This document shows, piece by piece, positions 9,054 through 17,696 of a DNA stretch of 64,000 bases. The stretch comes from Thalassovita autumnalis. GTDB taxonomy: Bacteria > Pseudomonadota > Alphaproteobacteria > Rhodobacterales > Rhodobacteraceae. The stretch is taken from positions 62,001 through 126,000 of the forward strand of contig NZ_CYSB01000030.1 of the NCBI RefSeq assembly GCF_001458255.1, written 5' to 3'. Within the stretch, counting starts at the first letter, position 1, and each line of letters opens with the position of its first letter. Under the pieces are notes generated by a model that worked only from the letters and a program-made list of their open reading frames with translations, made no database searches and was not told where the DNA came from. The translations under genes and the position numbers were made by a program.

Positions 9054-9088
9054 AAATCAAATATTAGAATGTATTTGATTTGGATCAT
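9054..9088. promoter_or_regulatory. Inverted-repeat operator with overlapping FNR-like box
   Basis: AAATCAAATA (9054-9063) and TATTTGATTT (9072-9081) are perfect 10-bp arms around an 8-nt spacer, 37 bp upstream of the YeeE start. The right arm overlaps TTGATTTGGATCAT (9075-9088), which matches the FNR consensus TTGAT-N4-ATCAA in 9 of 10 positions. It is a plausible operator for an ArsR/BigR-type or other dimeric regulator. The regulator is not in the window. Confidence 0.6.
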
Positions 9089-9255
9089 GCGCAGGACAGA
9101 TCTGGCCGAAAGGGGGCGGGGCGACGCATCCTCCGACAAACGCTGCCAGTTCAGCTGCGCCAATCGCGCAGATGCGCTTTTTTGACGGGGCGACTGTGCA
9201 TCTGTGTGGGGGCTCAGCGCTCGCCTTTTGTGTCAATTCGGCGTAATGCCGAGGC

Positions 9256-10491
9256 ATGAAAACGATTTATCCCCTTGAAGAGGCGCAGCAGCTTCCGGTC
9301 TGGCGCCGTCCGATTACTCTGCTTTTCCTGATGGCCGCGGCAATGCCCATTGCCTTTTCCACCTGGTCTGCGCTCTTGAACAACTTCGTCATCGAAATGG
9401 CGGCATTTGATGGCTCTGACATTGGTTGGCTGCACACCGTACGGGAGATCCCTGGCTTTCTGGCCATCGGGGTGATCGCCATCATCATGTTCATGCGGGA
9501 GCAGGTGCTTGGGATCGTGTCACTGGCGCTGCTTGGGGTGGCGACGGCGATCACGGCGTGGTTCCCCTCGATGGGGGGGATCCTGACCATCACTATGCTC
9601 AGCTCCATCGGGTTTCACTACTATGAAACGGTGAACCAGTCGTTGCAGCTGCAGTGGTTGCCGAAAGATCGCGCGCCGCAGATGCTGGGGTGGATCATGG
9701 CGGCGGGGTCGGCTGCAACGCTGATCGCCTATGTGCTGATCGTGCTCAGCTGGGAGCGCTTCGACCTAACCTATAACGTGGTGTATCTGCTGTCAGGTGG
9801 TCTGACGGCATTGATCGCGCTGTTCTGTTTTGTGGCTTACCCGCAGTTTGAAAGCCCCAATCCGCAAGTTAAGAAGTTCATTCTGCGCAAACGCTACTGG
9901 CTTTACTATGCGCTGCAGTTCATGGCTGGTGCACGGCGGCAGATTTTTGTGGTTTTTGCGGGCTTCATGATGGTCGAGCGCTTTGGCTTCGACGTGCATG
10001 AGGTGACCGGGCTCTATCTGGTGAACCTGATGGCCAATATGCTGCTGGCGCCGGTTTTTGGCAAAGTGGTGGCACGCTATGGCGAACGCTGGGCGTTGAT
10101 CTTTGAATACGTCGGCCTTGTCACAGTGTTCCTGGCCTATGGCGGCATCTACTGGTTTGGCTGGGGCGTGGTGCTGGCATCGATCCTTTATGTGTTGGAC
10201 CACCTGTTCTTTGCCCTGGCGCTGGCGCTGAAGACCTATTTCCAGAAAATCGCGGATCCCGGCGATATCGCGCCCACGGCGGCGGTGGCTTTCACGATCA
10301 ACCATATCGCTGCGGTCTTCTTGCCGGCGCTTCTGGGCTATCTGTGGCTGATTTCACCCGGCGCGGTGTTCCTGCTGGCTGCGGGTATGGCGGGCACATC
10401 GCTGGCCCTGGCCTGCTTGATTCCGCGCCACCCAGAGCCAGGCAATGAGACCGTGTTTGCCCGTTTTGCCCGCGCTGCACCGGCCGAATGA
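9256..10491 (+). CDS. MFS transporter, substrate unknown
   Basis: A 411-residue major facilitator superfamily protein with about twelve hydrophobic helices. The short loop between helices 2 and 3 contains FMREQVLG and a basic cytoplasmic loop in mid-protein contains KKFILRKRYW. I do not recognise a subfamily that fixes the substrate. The start is the ATG at 9256 just after CCGAGG. It is transcribed divergently from the YeeE-family sulfur transporter across a 238-bp gap containing an inverted-repeat operator, so co-regulation with sulfur metabolism is possible but unproven. MATE exporter 10562-11968 follows after 70 bp. Confidence 0.8.
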   Translation: MKTIYPLEEAQQLPVWRRPITLLFLMAAAMPIAFSTWSALLNNFVIEMAAFDGSDIGWLHTVREIPGFLAIGVIAIIMFMREQVLGIVSLALLGVATAITAWFPSMGGILTITMLSSIGFHYYETVNQSLQLQWLPKDRAPQMLGWIMAAGSAATLIAYVLIVLSWERFDLTYNVVYLLSGGLTALIALFCFVAYPQFESPNPQVKKFILRKRYWLYYALQFMAGARRQIFVVFAGFMMVERFGFDVHEVTGLYLVNLMANMLLAPVFGKVVARYGERWALIFEYVGLVTVFLAYGGIYWFGWGVVLASILYVLDHLFFALALALKTYFQKIADPGDIAPTAAVAFTINHIAAVFLPALLGYLWLISPGAVFLLAAGMAGTSLALACLIPRHPEPGNETVFARFARAAPAE

Positions 10492-10561
10492 CGCGCCGTC
10501 CTTATAGTACTTCACGGCACCTAAGCCATTTGGTGCTGCCTTGACCCGACGGAGTGACCCC

Positions 10562-11968
10562 ATGGCCGAAGCCAACACAGCCAAGCCTGCATCTGAAAAG
10601 CCGGCGGGTAAAGCCGCGGCGCCCCAGGCAAAATTCACCACAGGGTCGACCATGCGCCATGTGGTGGTGATGACGCTGACCAGTGCCTTTGGCCTCAGCT
10701 TCATGTTTCTGGTCGATTTTCTGGCCCTGTTCTGGGTCAGCCAGCTGAAGGTTGAGATGTTGATTTCGGCCATTGGCTTCGCCGCAACCATTCAGTTTTT
10801 TGTGCTCTCGGTGGCCATCGGGATGATGATCGCCGGGGTTGCGTTGGTCAGCCGGGCGCTGGGCATGGGCAAGGGGCAAAGGGCGCGGCGCATTTCCACG
10901 GTCATTCTGATCTATAGCGTTGGGATCCAAACAGCGATTTCGGCGCTGACCTATGTGTTCCTGGATCCGTTGCTGGGGCTGACCGGTGCCAGCGGCGAAA
11001 CGCTAGATGTGGCCAAGAGCTTCTTGATGATTTCGCTGCCTAGCCTGCCGATCATGGCGGCGGGCATGTGTGCCTCAGCGATTGTGCGGGCGGTGGGGGA
11101 CGCCTGGCGGGCGATGATGGTGACCGTTATCGGTGGTGCGGTCGCCGTGGTTCTGGACCCCTTGTTCATCATCTATTGGGGCCTTGGGATTGAGGGCGCC
11201 GCGATGGTGATCGTCGCCTCGCGTCTGGCGATGGCCATTGTTGGCATCTACTGGGTGATCGCCACCCATAACATGCTGGCCCGGCCGCATCGGCGTGACT
11301 TTAGCGATTTTCTGAAACCCTATCTGGCGATTGCGCTGCCTGCGGTGGCCACGCAGCTGGCTACACCATTTGGCAACTGGCTGCTGGTGCGTGCCATTGC
11401 AGAACATGGTGACAGTGCCGTGGCCGGTTTCGGCGTTGTGTCGCGTCTGACTATTCTGGGCTTTGGCGGCATTTATGCGCTGTCCGGGGCCATTGGGGCG
11501 ATCATCGGGCAGAACGCCGGTGCCGGTCTGGGGGACCGCGTGCGTGAGGCCTATGTGGATTCGATCAAGTTCTGTGTGATGTATACGGGGCTGACCTGGG
11601 TCTTGATGGCGCTCTGCGCCAATCTGATCGTGACCGCCTTTGGCCTCAGCCCCGAAGGGGCGGAGATCGTCAAGGTCTTCTGCTACTACGCGGCAGGCAC
11701 CTTCGTGTTCACCGGCGCGCTGTTTGTGGCCAATGCGACCTTCAACAACCTTGGCAAACCTGTCTGGTCAACGCTGGCCAACTGGACCCGCGATGGCATC
11801 CTGATGGCACCGCTGGCCTTTGGCATGGGCGCGGCCTTTGGTGCGACGGGGGTGGTCTGGGCGCAGGCGGTGGGCAACACCATTGTTGGCATCGCGGCCG
11901 GCTGGGTGGCCTGGCGCTATGTCAAATCGGGGCGCGGGATTGAGCCGCAGCGCGCAGCCAAGGCTTGA
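10562..11968 (+). CDS. MATE family efflux transporter
   Basis: A 468-residue inner-membrane exporter of the MATE (MatE) family, which expels cationic drugs or metabolites using Na+ or H+ gradients. Two homologous six-helix halves are visible, the first with QFFVLSVAIGMMIAGVALVSRALG and the second with FGVVSRLTILGFGGIYALSGAIGAIIGQNAGAG. Length is normal. The start is the ATG at 10562, supported by GGAG seven nt upstream; an in-frame TTG at 10541 would add seven residues but lacks that support. The extreme N-terminus (about 30 residues) is Ala/Lys-rich and hydrophilic. Substrate is unknown. Confidence 0.9.
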   Translation: MAEANTAKPASEKPAGKAAAPQAKFTTGSTMRHVVVMTLTSAFGLSFMFLVDFLALFWVSQLKVEMLISAIGFAATIQFFVLSVAIGMMIAGVALVSRALGMGKGQRARRISTVILIYSVGIQTAISALTYVFLDPLLGLTGASGETLDVAKSFLMISLPSLPIMAAGMCASAIVRAVGDAWRAMMVTVIGGAVAVVLDPLFIIYWGLGIEGAAMVIVASRLAMAIVGIYWVIATHNMLARPHRRDFSDFLKPYLAIALPAVATQLATPFGNWLLVRAIAEHGDSAVAGFGVVSRLTILGFGGIYALSGAIGAIIGQNAGAGLGDRVREAYVDSIKFCVMYTGLTWVLMALCANLIVTAFGLSPEGAEIVKVFCYYAAGTFVFTGALFVANATFNNLGKPVWSTLANWTRDGILMAPLAFGMGAAFGATGVVWAQAVGNTIVGIAAGWVAWRYVKSGRGIEPQRAAKA

Positions 11969-12040
11969 CCCCGGACGAGGTGGCGCGTAGGCGCTGCTGC
12001 AAGACTTGAAACCCGTGATGTTCCTGCCTCGGAGGCCGCT

Positions 12041-12907
12041 ATGCCCACTTACACCGCCCTGACGACCCTGCCCGGAAAAGCACCAGCCGAGGCGCTGGGC
12101 GAAGCGATGGAGCGTCTGAACCCGGAACCCACCGGTGTGGGCGTCTTTGAGATCGAAGACGATTCAGGCCTGTGGGAAGTGGGCGCCTATTTCGTTGAGG
12201 CCCCGGATGAGGCAGGGCTGGCGGTGCTGGCGGCGGCCTTTGATGCCAAGCCATTTGCCATCTCAGAACTGCCCGAAACCGATTGGGTGGCCAAGGTCAA
12301 ACGGGAACTGGCCCCGGTCGAGGCTGGTCGTTTCTTTGTTTATGGCAGCCATGATGCGGATCAGGTGCCGGAAAACTGTGAACCGCTGCTGATTGAGGCG
12401 GCGATGGCCTTTGGCACAGGCCACCACGGCACCACACAGGGCTGCCTGCGGGCGCTGGACCGGTTGGACAGCGAAGGTTTCACAGGGCTGAACGTTGCCG
12501 ACATTGGCTGCGGCACCGCTGTTCTGGCCATGGGGGCGGCCCGGATCTGGCCGAACCCGGCCCTGGCGGGGGATATTGACCCGGTCGCGGTTGAGGTGGC
12601 TGCGGCCAACGTCAAGGTCAACGATCTGGACGGTCGGGTCAAATGTGTGGTGGCGGCAGGCTTTGGCGCCCCCGAGCTGGAGGCGGCTGCGCCTTTCGAT
12701 CTGGTCTTTGCCAATATCCTCAAAGGTCCGCTGATCGATCTGGCCCCTGATATGGCATCAAACCTGCAGGAGGGGGGCTATGCGATTCTGTCTGGCATCC
12801 TGAATGAGCAGGCAGATGAGGTCATCGCGGTTTATGCACAGAACGGCATCAATCTGGCCTACCGCGAAGAGATTGGTGAATGGACCACCCTCACACTCAA
12901 GAAATAA
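12041..12907 (+). CDS. prmA: Ribosomal protein L11 methyltransferase
   Basis: A 288-residue SAM-dependent methyltransferase that trimethylates ribosomal protein L11 on lysines and the N-terminus. The substrate-binding N-terminal domain precedes the catalytic domain. Visible motifs are AFGTGHHGTTQGCL, the SAM loop NVADIGCGTAVLAMGA (about residues 150-165), and FANILKGPL in place of the NPPY-type motif, as in PrmA. The ATG at 12041 follows GGAGG. It is probably monocistronic, with only a weak GGGGC/GCCCC hairpin (12939-12952) downstream. Confidence 0.94.
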   Translation: MPTYTALTTLPGKAPAEALGEAMERLNPEPTGVGVFEIEDDSGLWEVGAYFVEAPDEAGLAVLAAAFDAKPFAISELPETDWVAKVKRELAPVEAGRFFVYGSHDADQVPENCEPLLIEAAMAFGTGHHGTTQGCLRALDRLDSEGFTGLNVADIGCGTAVLAMGAARIWPNPALAGDIDPVAVEVAAANVKVNDLDGRVKCVVAAGFGAPELEAAAPFDLVFANILKGPLIDLAPDMASNLQEGGYAILSGILNEQADEVIAVYAQNGINLAYREEIGEWTTLTLKK

Positions 12908-13022
12908 AGGCAATTTGAGACGCAATTGCAGCGAATCTGGGGCTCTTGCCCCATTTCCGCCACATTTCGAAGGTATCCCTTACCTCAGGTAATGAGTGGG
13001 GGCTCGACCATCGGAGGTTGTT

Positions 13023-13367
13023 ATGTCTGACGCCTTTAACGAGTTTGACGATAGGCTACGACGCATCGACAAGAACAGAGCGCGTCTGAAAAACGGCTAC
13101 GTGACGGTTGTGGACCGCGATGGGTTAATCGTGGTGCGCCCGAAACGCCGCCGCGCCTCATTCCCCTGGCGGGGGTTGGTGTTTCTGATCTGCGGATTTC
13201 TGGGGTTCAAGGCCTTGCTGATGGCCAGCATGGGCTTTGGCAACTACCAGGATCGTGTGGCCAAACTGCATGAAGGCGGTCTGGTCGAAGTTGCAGGTGG
13301 CTATTTGATGCAGCCCGACCCCGTGTCTGAGTATCTGGCGATCCAGATGCGCCCCTATCTCAAATAA
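13023..13367 (+). CDS. Small conserved membrane protein, unknown function
   Basis: A 114-residue protein I do not recognise beyond related-looking genes in Rhodobacteraceae. A charged N-terminal half (DDRLRRIDKNRARL, then VVRPKRRRAS) precedes one transmembrane helix near residues 44-66 (GLVFLICGFLGFKALLMAS). A C-terminal domain predicted to face the periplasm holds YQDRVAKLHEGGLVEVAGGYLMQPD. The ATG at 13023 has GGAGG 7 nt upstream; an earlier in-frame ATG at 12996 lacks this support. A strong bidirectional terminator follows. Confidence 0.7.
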   Translation: MSDAFNEFDDRLRRIDKNRARLKNGYVTVVDRDGLIVVRPKRRRASFPWRGLVFLICGFLGFKALLMASMGFGNYQDRVAKLHEGGLVEVAGGYLMQPDPVSEYLAIQMRPYLK

Positions 13368-13390
13368 TCTCTCTCCAGAGATCTCTCACA

Positions 13391-13428
13391 AAAATGGCCC
13401 TGTCAGAACGCTCAGACAGGGCCATTTT
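13391..13428. terminator. Bidirectional intrinsic terminator
   Basis: AAAATGGCCCTGTC (13391-13404) and GACAGGGCCATTTT (13415-13428) form a perfect 14-bp stem with a 10-nt loop. It has T-rich flanks in both directions and sits between convergent genes. Confidence 0.92.
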
Positions 13429-13454
13429 GTTTGGGAGCAAAATGGGCAGGCGTC

Positions 13455-13682
13455 TTAAACCTTGGCAACCATTTCGATGTCGGCGCGGGTCAGGCCGATG
13501 TCGTCCAGTTCACGATCGCTCAGACGCGACAGCGCCTTGCGGGTCACGCGGGCGTCGTTCCAGCCGGTGGCGATTTCGCGCAGGTGCGACAGGGTATCGA
13601 CCACAACAAATGCGGTACGGGCGATAAGGCTGGCCAGTGCGCCAGCCTGATACTGGGTGCGGGTGTTCTCGTAGACAGCCAT
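13455..13682 (-). CDS. DUF1127 domain-containing small protein
   Basis: A 75-residue protein whose C-terminal 40 residues carry the DUF1127 (YjiS-like) signature, LSRLSDRELDDIGLTRADIEMV. The N-terminal half has a hydrophobic amphipathic helix (GALASLIARTAFVVVDTLSHL). In Rhodobacter sphaeroides, DUF1127 proteins such as CcaF1 have been linked to RNA binding and stress-regulated RNA turnover; a similar role here is inference. The ATG at 13682 is the only convincing start. It is monocistronic, ending at the shared terminator with the convergent small membrane gene. Confidence 0.85.
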   Translation of the reverse strand: MAVYENTRTQYQAGALASLIARTAFVVVDTLSHLREIATGWNDARVTRKALSRLSDRELDDIGLTRADIEMVAKV

Positions 13683-13999
13683 ATCAGGAACCTTGGTGTG
13701 TGTTTCGTTACATTAACTGAGACGGCATCTAGAGCGCCTTTTTTATCCGCACAACTGGGCTGGATTGCATATCTCTTATGCAGTTTGTGCATAACGGGCT
13801 GGCATGGCGTTCGGTCAAGTAAATAAGGGGTTTCGGGCAGGTCTAAAGGTGTCGTTTTTGGACAATTTGACGACGAAAACGGAACAGGTTTGGCGGGAAT
13901 GAGACAGTGGTGTCGTTTTTGATCTTTTTGCTTTCCACTTGGCGTTTGTTCCCCCTTTGTGCTAATTGAAGAAAAAAATGTTCAAAAAAGGGGGCAGTG
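13683..13999. other. 317-bp divergent gap between DUF1127 gene and ruvC
   Basis: No gene is visible. It contains a small palindrome TGCATA-N5-TATGCA (13766-13782), a DnaA-box match TGTGCATAA (13786-13794), a 13-bp direct repeat GGTGTCGTTTTTG (13848-13860 and 13909-13921), an SOS-like box (13948-13962) and a purine-rich leader before ruvC. No tRNA or known riboswitch was recognised; an unannotated small RNA cannot be excluded. Confidence 0.5.
13948..13962 (+). promoter_or_regulatory. Degenerate LexA/SOS-like box upstream of ruvC
   Basis: GTTC-CCCCTTT-GTGC matches the alphaproteobacterial LexA consensus GTTC-N7-GTTC with one mismatch. It lies 37 bp before the ruvC ATG. The location is appropriate for an SOS-regulated ruv operon, but a one-mismatch site is weak evidence. 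Confidence 0.35.
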
Positions 14000-14518
14000 A
14001 TGCGGGTTTTGGGGATCGATCCCGGCTTGCGCAACCTTGGCTGGGGGGTGATTGAGGCTGAAGGCAGCCGCATGAGCCACATTGCCAACGGGGTGTGCCA
14101 GTCTGATTCGTCAGAAGATCTGGCCAAACGGCTGCTGTCTCTGCACGAACAGCTGAGCGATGTCTTCGCCAGTTTCCAGCCTGATACGGCTGCCATTGAA
14201 CAAACCTTCGTCAACAAAGATGCCGTCGGCACCTTGAAGCTGGGGCAGGCGCGCGGTGTTGCACTGCTGGTGCCGGCACAGTTTGGGGTCAGCGTCGGCG
14301 AATACGCCCCCAACAAGGTTAAGAAGACGGTGGTCGGTGTGGGCCACGCGGCCAAACAGCAGGTCGACCACATGGTGAAAATGCAATTGCCCGGTGTGGC
14401 GATCAACGGGCCGGATGCGGCGGATGCCTTGGCCATCGCCATATGTCACGCCCATTACGCCCGCGGTCCCGGTTTTGGGACCGGCGCGGGGATGCGAATT
14501 AAAGAGGTGCGCGCATGA
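14000..14518 (+). CDS. ruvC: Crossover junction endodeoxyribonuclease RuvC
   Basis: A 172-residue Holliday-junction resolvase. The RNase H-like acidic residues are in place: Asp7 (LGIDPGL), Glu67 (AAIEQTF), and Asp139/Asp142 (GPDAADALA). The conserved [17 protein letters not shown] segment is at 101-117. Length is normal. The ATG at 14000 is preferred over the adjacent GTG at 13997. Its last codons overlap the ruvA start (ATGA), giving a coupled ruvC-ruvA-ruvB operon for branch migration and resolution. Confidence 0.96.
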   Translation: MRVLGIDPGLRNLGWGVIEAEGSRMSHIANGVCQSDSSEDLAKRLLSLHEQLSDVFASFQPDTAAIEQTFVNKDAVGTLKLGQARGVALLVPAQFGVSVGEYAPNKVKKTVVGVGHAAKQQVDHMVKMQLPGVAINGPDAADALAIAICHAHYARGPGFGTGAGMRIKEVRA

Positions 14519-15213
14519 TTGGGAAACTGTCCGGTATTCTGGATTATCACGGCGAAGATCATGTGCTGATCGATGTGCGCGGCGTCGGCTATATCGTTTA
14601 CTGTTCCGATCGCACCATGGCGACCCTGCCACAAGCGGGTGAGGCGGTGGCGCTTTATACCGATATGCTGGTGCGCGAAGACCTGATGCAGCTGTTTGGC
14701 TTTCCGACGCTGCTGGAAAAAGAATGGCACCGGTTGCTGACCTCGGTTCAAGGGATCGGTGCCAAGGCCTCGCTGGCGATCCTGTCTGCCCTGGGGGCCG
14801 AAGGGGTCAGCCGGGCGATCACCCTGGGCGACATTCCGGCGATCAAATCGGCCAAAGGGGTTGGTCCCAAGACCGCGCAGCGTGTTGTGCATGAGTTGAA
14901 AGACAAAGCGCCCGGTGTGATGGCCATGGGGGGTACCCTTTCGGCGGCGATGGGAACTGAGGTGGCCGAGCCCTTGGAGGTGATCGAAGAGGCGCCGAAA
15001 CCCGCCGCACGCAAACCGCGCAAACAGGCGGAACCCACGGCGGCGCAGCAATCGGCAGCGGCGCAATCTGATGCGCTGTCGGCCCTGTCAAACCTTGGCT
15101 ACGCCCCGGCAGAGGCCGCAAGCGCTGTTGCACAGGCCGCACAAGACACACCCGAGGCCGACACGGGTGAGTTGATCCGTAAGGCGTTGAGCCTCTTGGC
15201 GCCTAAAGGCTAA
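14515..15213 (+). CDS. ruvA: Holliday junction branch migration protein RuvA
   Basis: A 232-residue junction-specific DNA-binding subunit that targets the RuvB motor. The N-terminal OB fold starts MIGKLSGIL. Two helix-hairpin-helix elements are visible: [14 protein letters not shown] near 79-92 and [14 protein letters not shown] near 113-126. An Ala/Pro-rich flexible linker of about 45 residues leads to the RuvB-binding domain III ([20 protein letters not shown]). The linker makes it somewhat longer than the 200-residue E. coli protein. Start overlaps ruvC by 4 nt; ruvB begins 9 nt after the stop. Confidence 0.95.
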   Translation: MIGKLSGILDYHGEDHVLIDVRGVGYIVYCSDRTMATLPQAGEAVALYTDMLVREDLMQLFGFPTLLEKEWHRLLTSVQGIGAKASLAILSALGAEGVSRAITLGDIPAIKSAKGVGPKTAQRVVHELKDKAPGVMAMGGTLSAAMGTEVAEPLEVIEEAPKPAARKPRKQAEPTAAQQSAAAQSDALSALSNLGYAPAEAASAVAQAAQDTPEADTGELIRKALSLLAPKG

Positions 15214-15222
15214 GGTATCGCC

Positions 15223-16272
15223 ATGATTGACGCCGATCCGAACCTGCGGCCCGACCCGCTGCCCGAAGACAATGACCGCGCCCTGCGCCCGCAGGAACTG
15301 GGGGATTTCATCGGTCAGGCCGAAGCGCGGGCCAACCTGCGTGTTTTCATCCAATCCGCCCGCCAACGGGGTGAGGCGATGGACCACACGCTGTTTCATG
15401 GCCCACCCGGTCTGGGCAAGACCACGCTGGCTCAGATCATGGCGCGGGAGCTGGGGGTCAACTTCCGCATGACCTCGGGGCCGGTGCTGGCGAAAGCCGG
15501 TGATCTGGCGGCGATCCTCACGAACCTTGAAGCGCGCGACGTGTTGTTCATCGATGAGATCCATCGCCTTAATCCGGCGGTGGAAGAGGTGCTCTACCCC
15601 GCGATGGAAGATTATGAGCTGGATCTGGTCATCGGTGAGGGGCCTGCCGCGCGTACGGTGCGGATCGAATTGCAGCCTTTCACATTGGTTGGTGCCACCA
15701 CCCGTCTGGGCCTGCTGACGACGCCGCTGCGCGATCGGTTTGGCATTCCGACCCGGCTGCAGTTCTACACTGTGGATGAACTGAATGAGATCGTGACCCG
15801 CAACGCCAAGCTGCTGGGCGCGCCGGCCACGCCAGATGGCGCGCGGGAGATTGCCAAACGGTCCCGTGGCACGCCGCGTATCGCCGGGCGTCTGCTGCGC
15901 CGGGTGGTGGACTTTGCGGTGGTTGAAGGCGACGGCAAGGTCACTCAGGCGTTGGCCGATCACGCATTGACCCGTCTGGGGGTGGATGATCTGGGCCTTG
16001 ATGGCGCCGACCGCCGGTATCTGAGTCTGATTGCCGAAAACTACGGTGGTGGCCCGGTGGGGATTGAAACCATCGCCGCCGCGCTGAGCGAAAGCCGCGA
16101 TGCGCTGGAAGAGGTGATTGAGCCGTTCCTTTTGCAACAGGGGCTGATCCAACGCACGCCACGGGGCCGGATGCTGGCCGCCAAGGCCTGGCGGCATATG
16201 GGGCTGCAGGCGCCACAACGTGCGGAGCCCGGCGCGGGGCAGGGCACGTTGTTTGGGGGCGATGGAAAATAG
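15223..16272 (+). CDS. ruvB: Holliday junction branch migration ATPase RuvB
   Basis: A 349-residue AAA+ hexameric motor driving branch migration with RuvA. It has Walker A GPPGLGKT at 60-67, Walker B FIDEIHR at 109-115, the sensor 1 region [11 protein letters not shown], an arginine-finger region PLRDRFG, and a C-terminal winged-helix domain ([20 protein letters not shown]). Length is normal. It is the last gene of the ruvCAB operon; a dispersed intergenic repeat and a small hairpin follow. Confidence 0.96.
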   Translation: MIDADPNLRPDPLPEDNDRALRPQELGDFIGQAEARANLRVFIQSARQRGEAMDHTLFHGPPGLGKTTLAQIMARELGVNFRMTSGPVLAKAGDLAAILTNLEARDVLFIDEIHRLNPAVEEVLYPAMEDYELDLVIGEGPAARTVRIELQPFTLVGATTRLGLLTTPLRDRFGIPTRLQFYTVDELNEIVTRNAKLLGAPATPDGAREIAKRSRGTPRIAGRLLRRVVDFAVVEGDGKVTQALADHALTRLGVDDLGLDGADRRYLSLIAENYGGGPVGIETIAAALSESRDALEEVIEPFLLQQGLIQRTPRGRMLAAKAWRHMGLQAPQRAEPGAGQGTLFGGDGK

Positions 16273-16300
16273 CCTAGGCGCGTGCCGCGCTGGTGCAGAT

Positions 16301-16325
16301 GAGTATTTGCAGAACATTGAAAGGG
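16301..16325 (+). repeat. Dispersed 25-bp intergenic repeat, copy A
   Basis: Reads GAGTATTTGCAGAACATTGA then AAGGG. It shares about 22 of 25 positions with copy B (29447-29471). It lies between the co-directional ruvB and the conserved gene at 16394. Its 3' end starts a 7-bp hairpin (AAAGGGC with GCCCTTT). Confidence 0.65.
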
Positions 16326-16393
16326 CGCGGTGCTGGCCCTTTGGCGTGGTTCACGTTATGCGGGGGCCGTTCCTGCCGTTCTGAGGATAGACC

Positions 16394-17077
16394 ATGACGC
16401 CCGAAGCCCTGAGCCCCGAAGCTGTTCAAGCGCTGTTCACCCGTGAAAACGGGGAATATGTCTTTGCCCGCTGGGGCCGTCCGATCGTGCCGGTGGTCTT
16501 TGGTGTGGAAGAAGAAACGCTGGAAATCGTCAAAGGTGCGCTGGAGGCGGTTGTGGTGCTGGCCGGGCACAAAATGGCGGAAACCGATCCTGAGTTGGGC
16601 GCCAACCTGATGTTTTTTTTCTTCAAGGACTGGGCGGAGCTGCTGGAGGTGCCAAACCTCGACCAGCTGGTGCCGGATCTGGCGGAACTGGTGGGCAAGT
16701 TGAAGGCGCAGGACGCCAATCAGTACCGCGGCTTCCGTTTTGATGATCTGGGCGCGATCCAGGCGGCCTTTGTGTTTGTGCGGATGGATGCGCAGATGGC
16801 GAAGATGCCCGCCGAAACACTGGCGCTGACCCAAGTTGTTCAGGTGATGCTGCTGTGGTCGAACGCCGCCTTTGCCGAGACCTCTCCCCTGGCGATTGCC
16901 GGGGAGAATGTGATCCTGCGTCCCGATGTGGCCGGGGTGATCCGCGCCGCCTATGCGCCCTTGATGCCGGGATCTGATCGTGATCCCTCCCATGCGCTGC
17001 GGCTCTATGCCCGTTTGCAGGTGCAGGGGGATCTGGTGATCGAAGATGACAGCGACCAGATCCAGCGCGGCGAATGA
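16394..17077 (+). CDS. Conserved protein of unknown function
   Basis: A 227-residue soluble protein with no signal peptide or membrane segment; I do not recognise the family. It is acidic with alternating helices and short hydrophobic strands. Notable segments are EYVFARWGRPIVPVVFGVEE near residue 20 and the run MFFFFKDWAELLEVP near 92. No nucleotide-binding or catalytic signature is evident. The ATG at 16394 follows GAGGATAGACC. Its stop overlaps the start of thpR by 4 nt (ATGA), so the two are probably co-translated and may act in the same RNA-related process. Confidence 0.7.
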   Translation: MTPEALSPEAVQALFTRENGEYVFARWGRPIVPVVFGVEEETLEIVKGALEAVVVLAGHKMAETDPELGANLMFFFFKDWAELLEVPNLDQLVPDLAELVGKLKAQDANQYRGFRFDDLGAIQAAFVFVRMDAQMAKMPAETLALTQVVQVMLLWSNAAFAETSPLAIAGENVILRPDVAGVIRAAYAPLMPGSDRDPSHALRLYARLQVQGDLVIEDDSDQIQRGE

Positions 17078-17625
17078 GGCGGCTGTTCCTGGCCCTGGAT
17101 CTGCCGGACAATTTGCGTGACGGGCTGATGGCCCTGCCCGAAGGGCTGGGGATCGGTCGGGAGGTTGAGGAAGAGAACCTGCATCTGACGCTGGCCTTTC
17201 TGGATGCCCAGCCTGATCACATACTGGAGCCTCTGCACGACGGGCTGACCACAGTGCAGCAGCCGCAGGTGCGGTTGCAATTGACTGGGCTGGAGCTTTG
17301 GGGCGGCAGGCAGCCGTCAACCCTGGTGATGTTGGCCGAGCGGGTGCCGGAACTGATCCACCTGCAGGAAAAACTGGCCCATCTGGTGCGCGTGGCAGGC
17401 GTGGACCTGCCGCGGCGCCGGTTCAAACCCCATGTGACCCTTGTGCGGTTCCAGCGGGGCCTGCCGCCTGAGGCACAGGCGCGGCTGGCAGCATTTATGG
17501 CAGCAGAGGGCGGCGCCAGCCTGCCATTGGCCGAGGCTGAAAGCTTTTCCATTTATCAATCAACGCTGACCGCAGATGGCCCGCTTTATGAGGCGCTGGC
17601 GACCTATCCGTTGCAACCGGTTTAA
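17074..17625 (+). CDS. thpR: RNA 2',3'-cyclic phosphodiesterase (2H family)
   Basis: A 183-residue member of the LigT/ThpR branch of the 2H phosphoesterases, which hydrolyses 2',3'-cyclic phosphates and can ligate some RNA ends in vitro. Both catalytic HxT motifs are visible: HLTL at 37-40 and HVTL near 116 (RFKPHVTLVRF). Length is typical. It overlaps the upstream unknown gene by 4 nt. The next gene, ybgC, begins 71 nt downstream. Confidence 0.9.
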   Translation: MRRLFLALDLPDNLRDGLMALPEGLGIGREVEEENLHLTLAFLDAQPDHILEPLHDGLTTVQQPQVRLQLTGLELWGGRQPSTLVMLAERVPELIHLQEKLAHLVRVAGVDLPRRRFKPHVTLVRFQRGLPPEAQARLAAFMAAEGGASLPLAEAESFSIYQSTLTADGPLYEALATYPLQPV

Positions 17626-17696
17626 GCGGGGTCTTGCGCGGGCCGGCCTGACTGCTACGGTGCCGCCAGCAACCGAAGCCAGAAGTGATAGCATCG

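Noticed and set aside
12979-12991. Palindrome TTACCTCAGGTAA upstream of the small membrane gene at 13023
   Set aside because: Only five base pairs per arm and no second copy nearby; could easily arise by chance.
15088-16317. 409-codon antisense frame opposite ruvB
   Set aside because: Full-length RuvB with intact motifs is on the plus strand; the antisense product is low-complexity.
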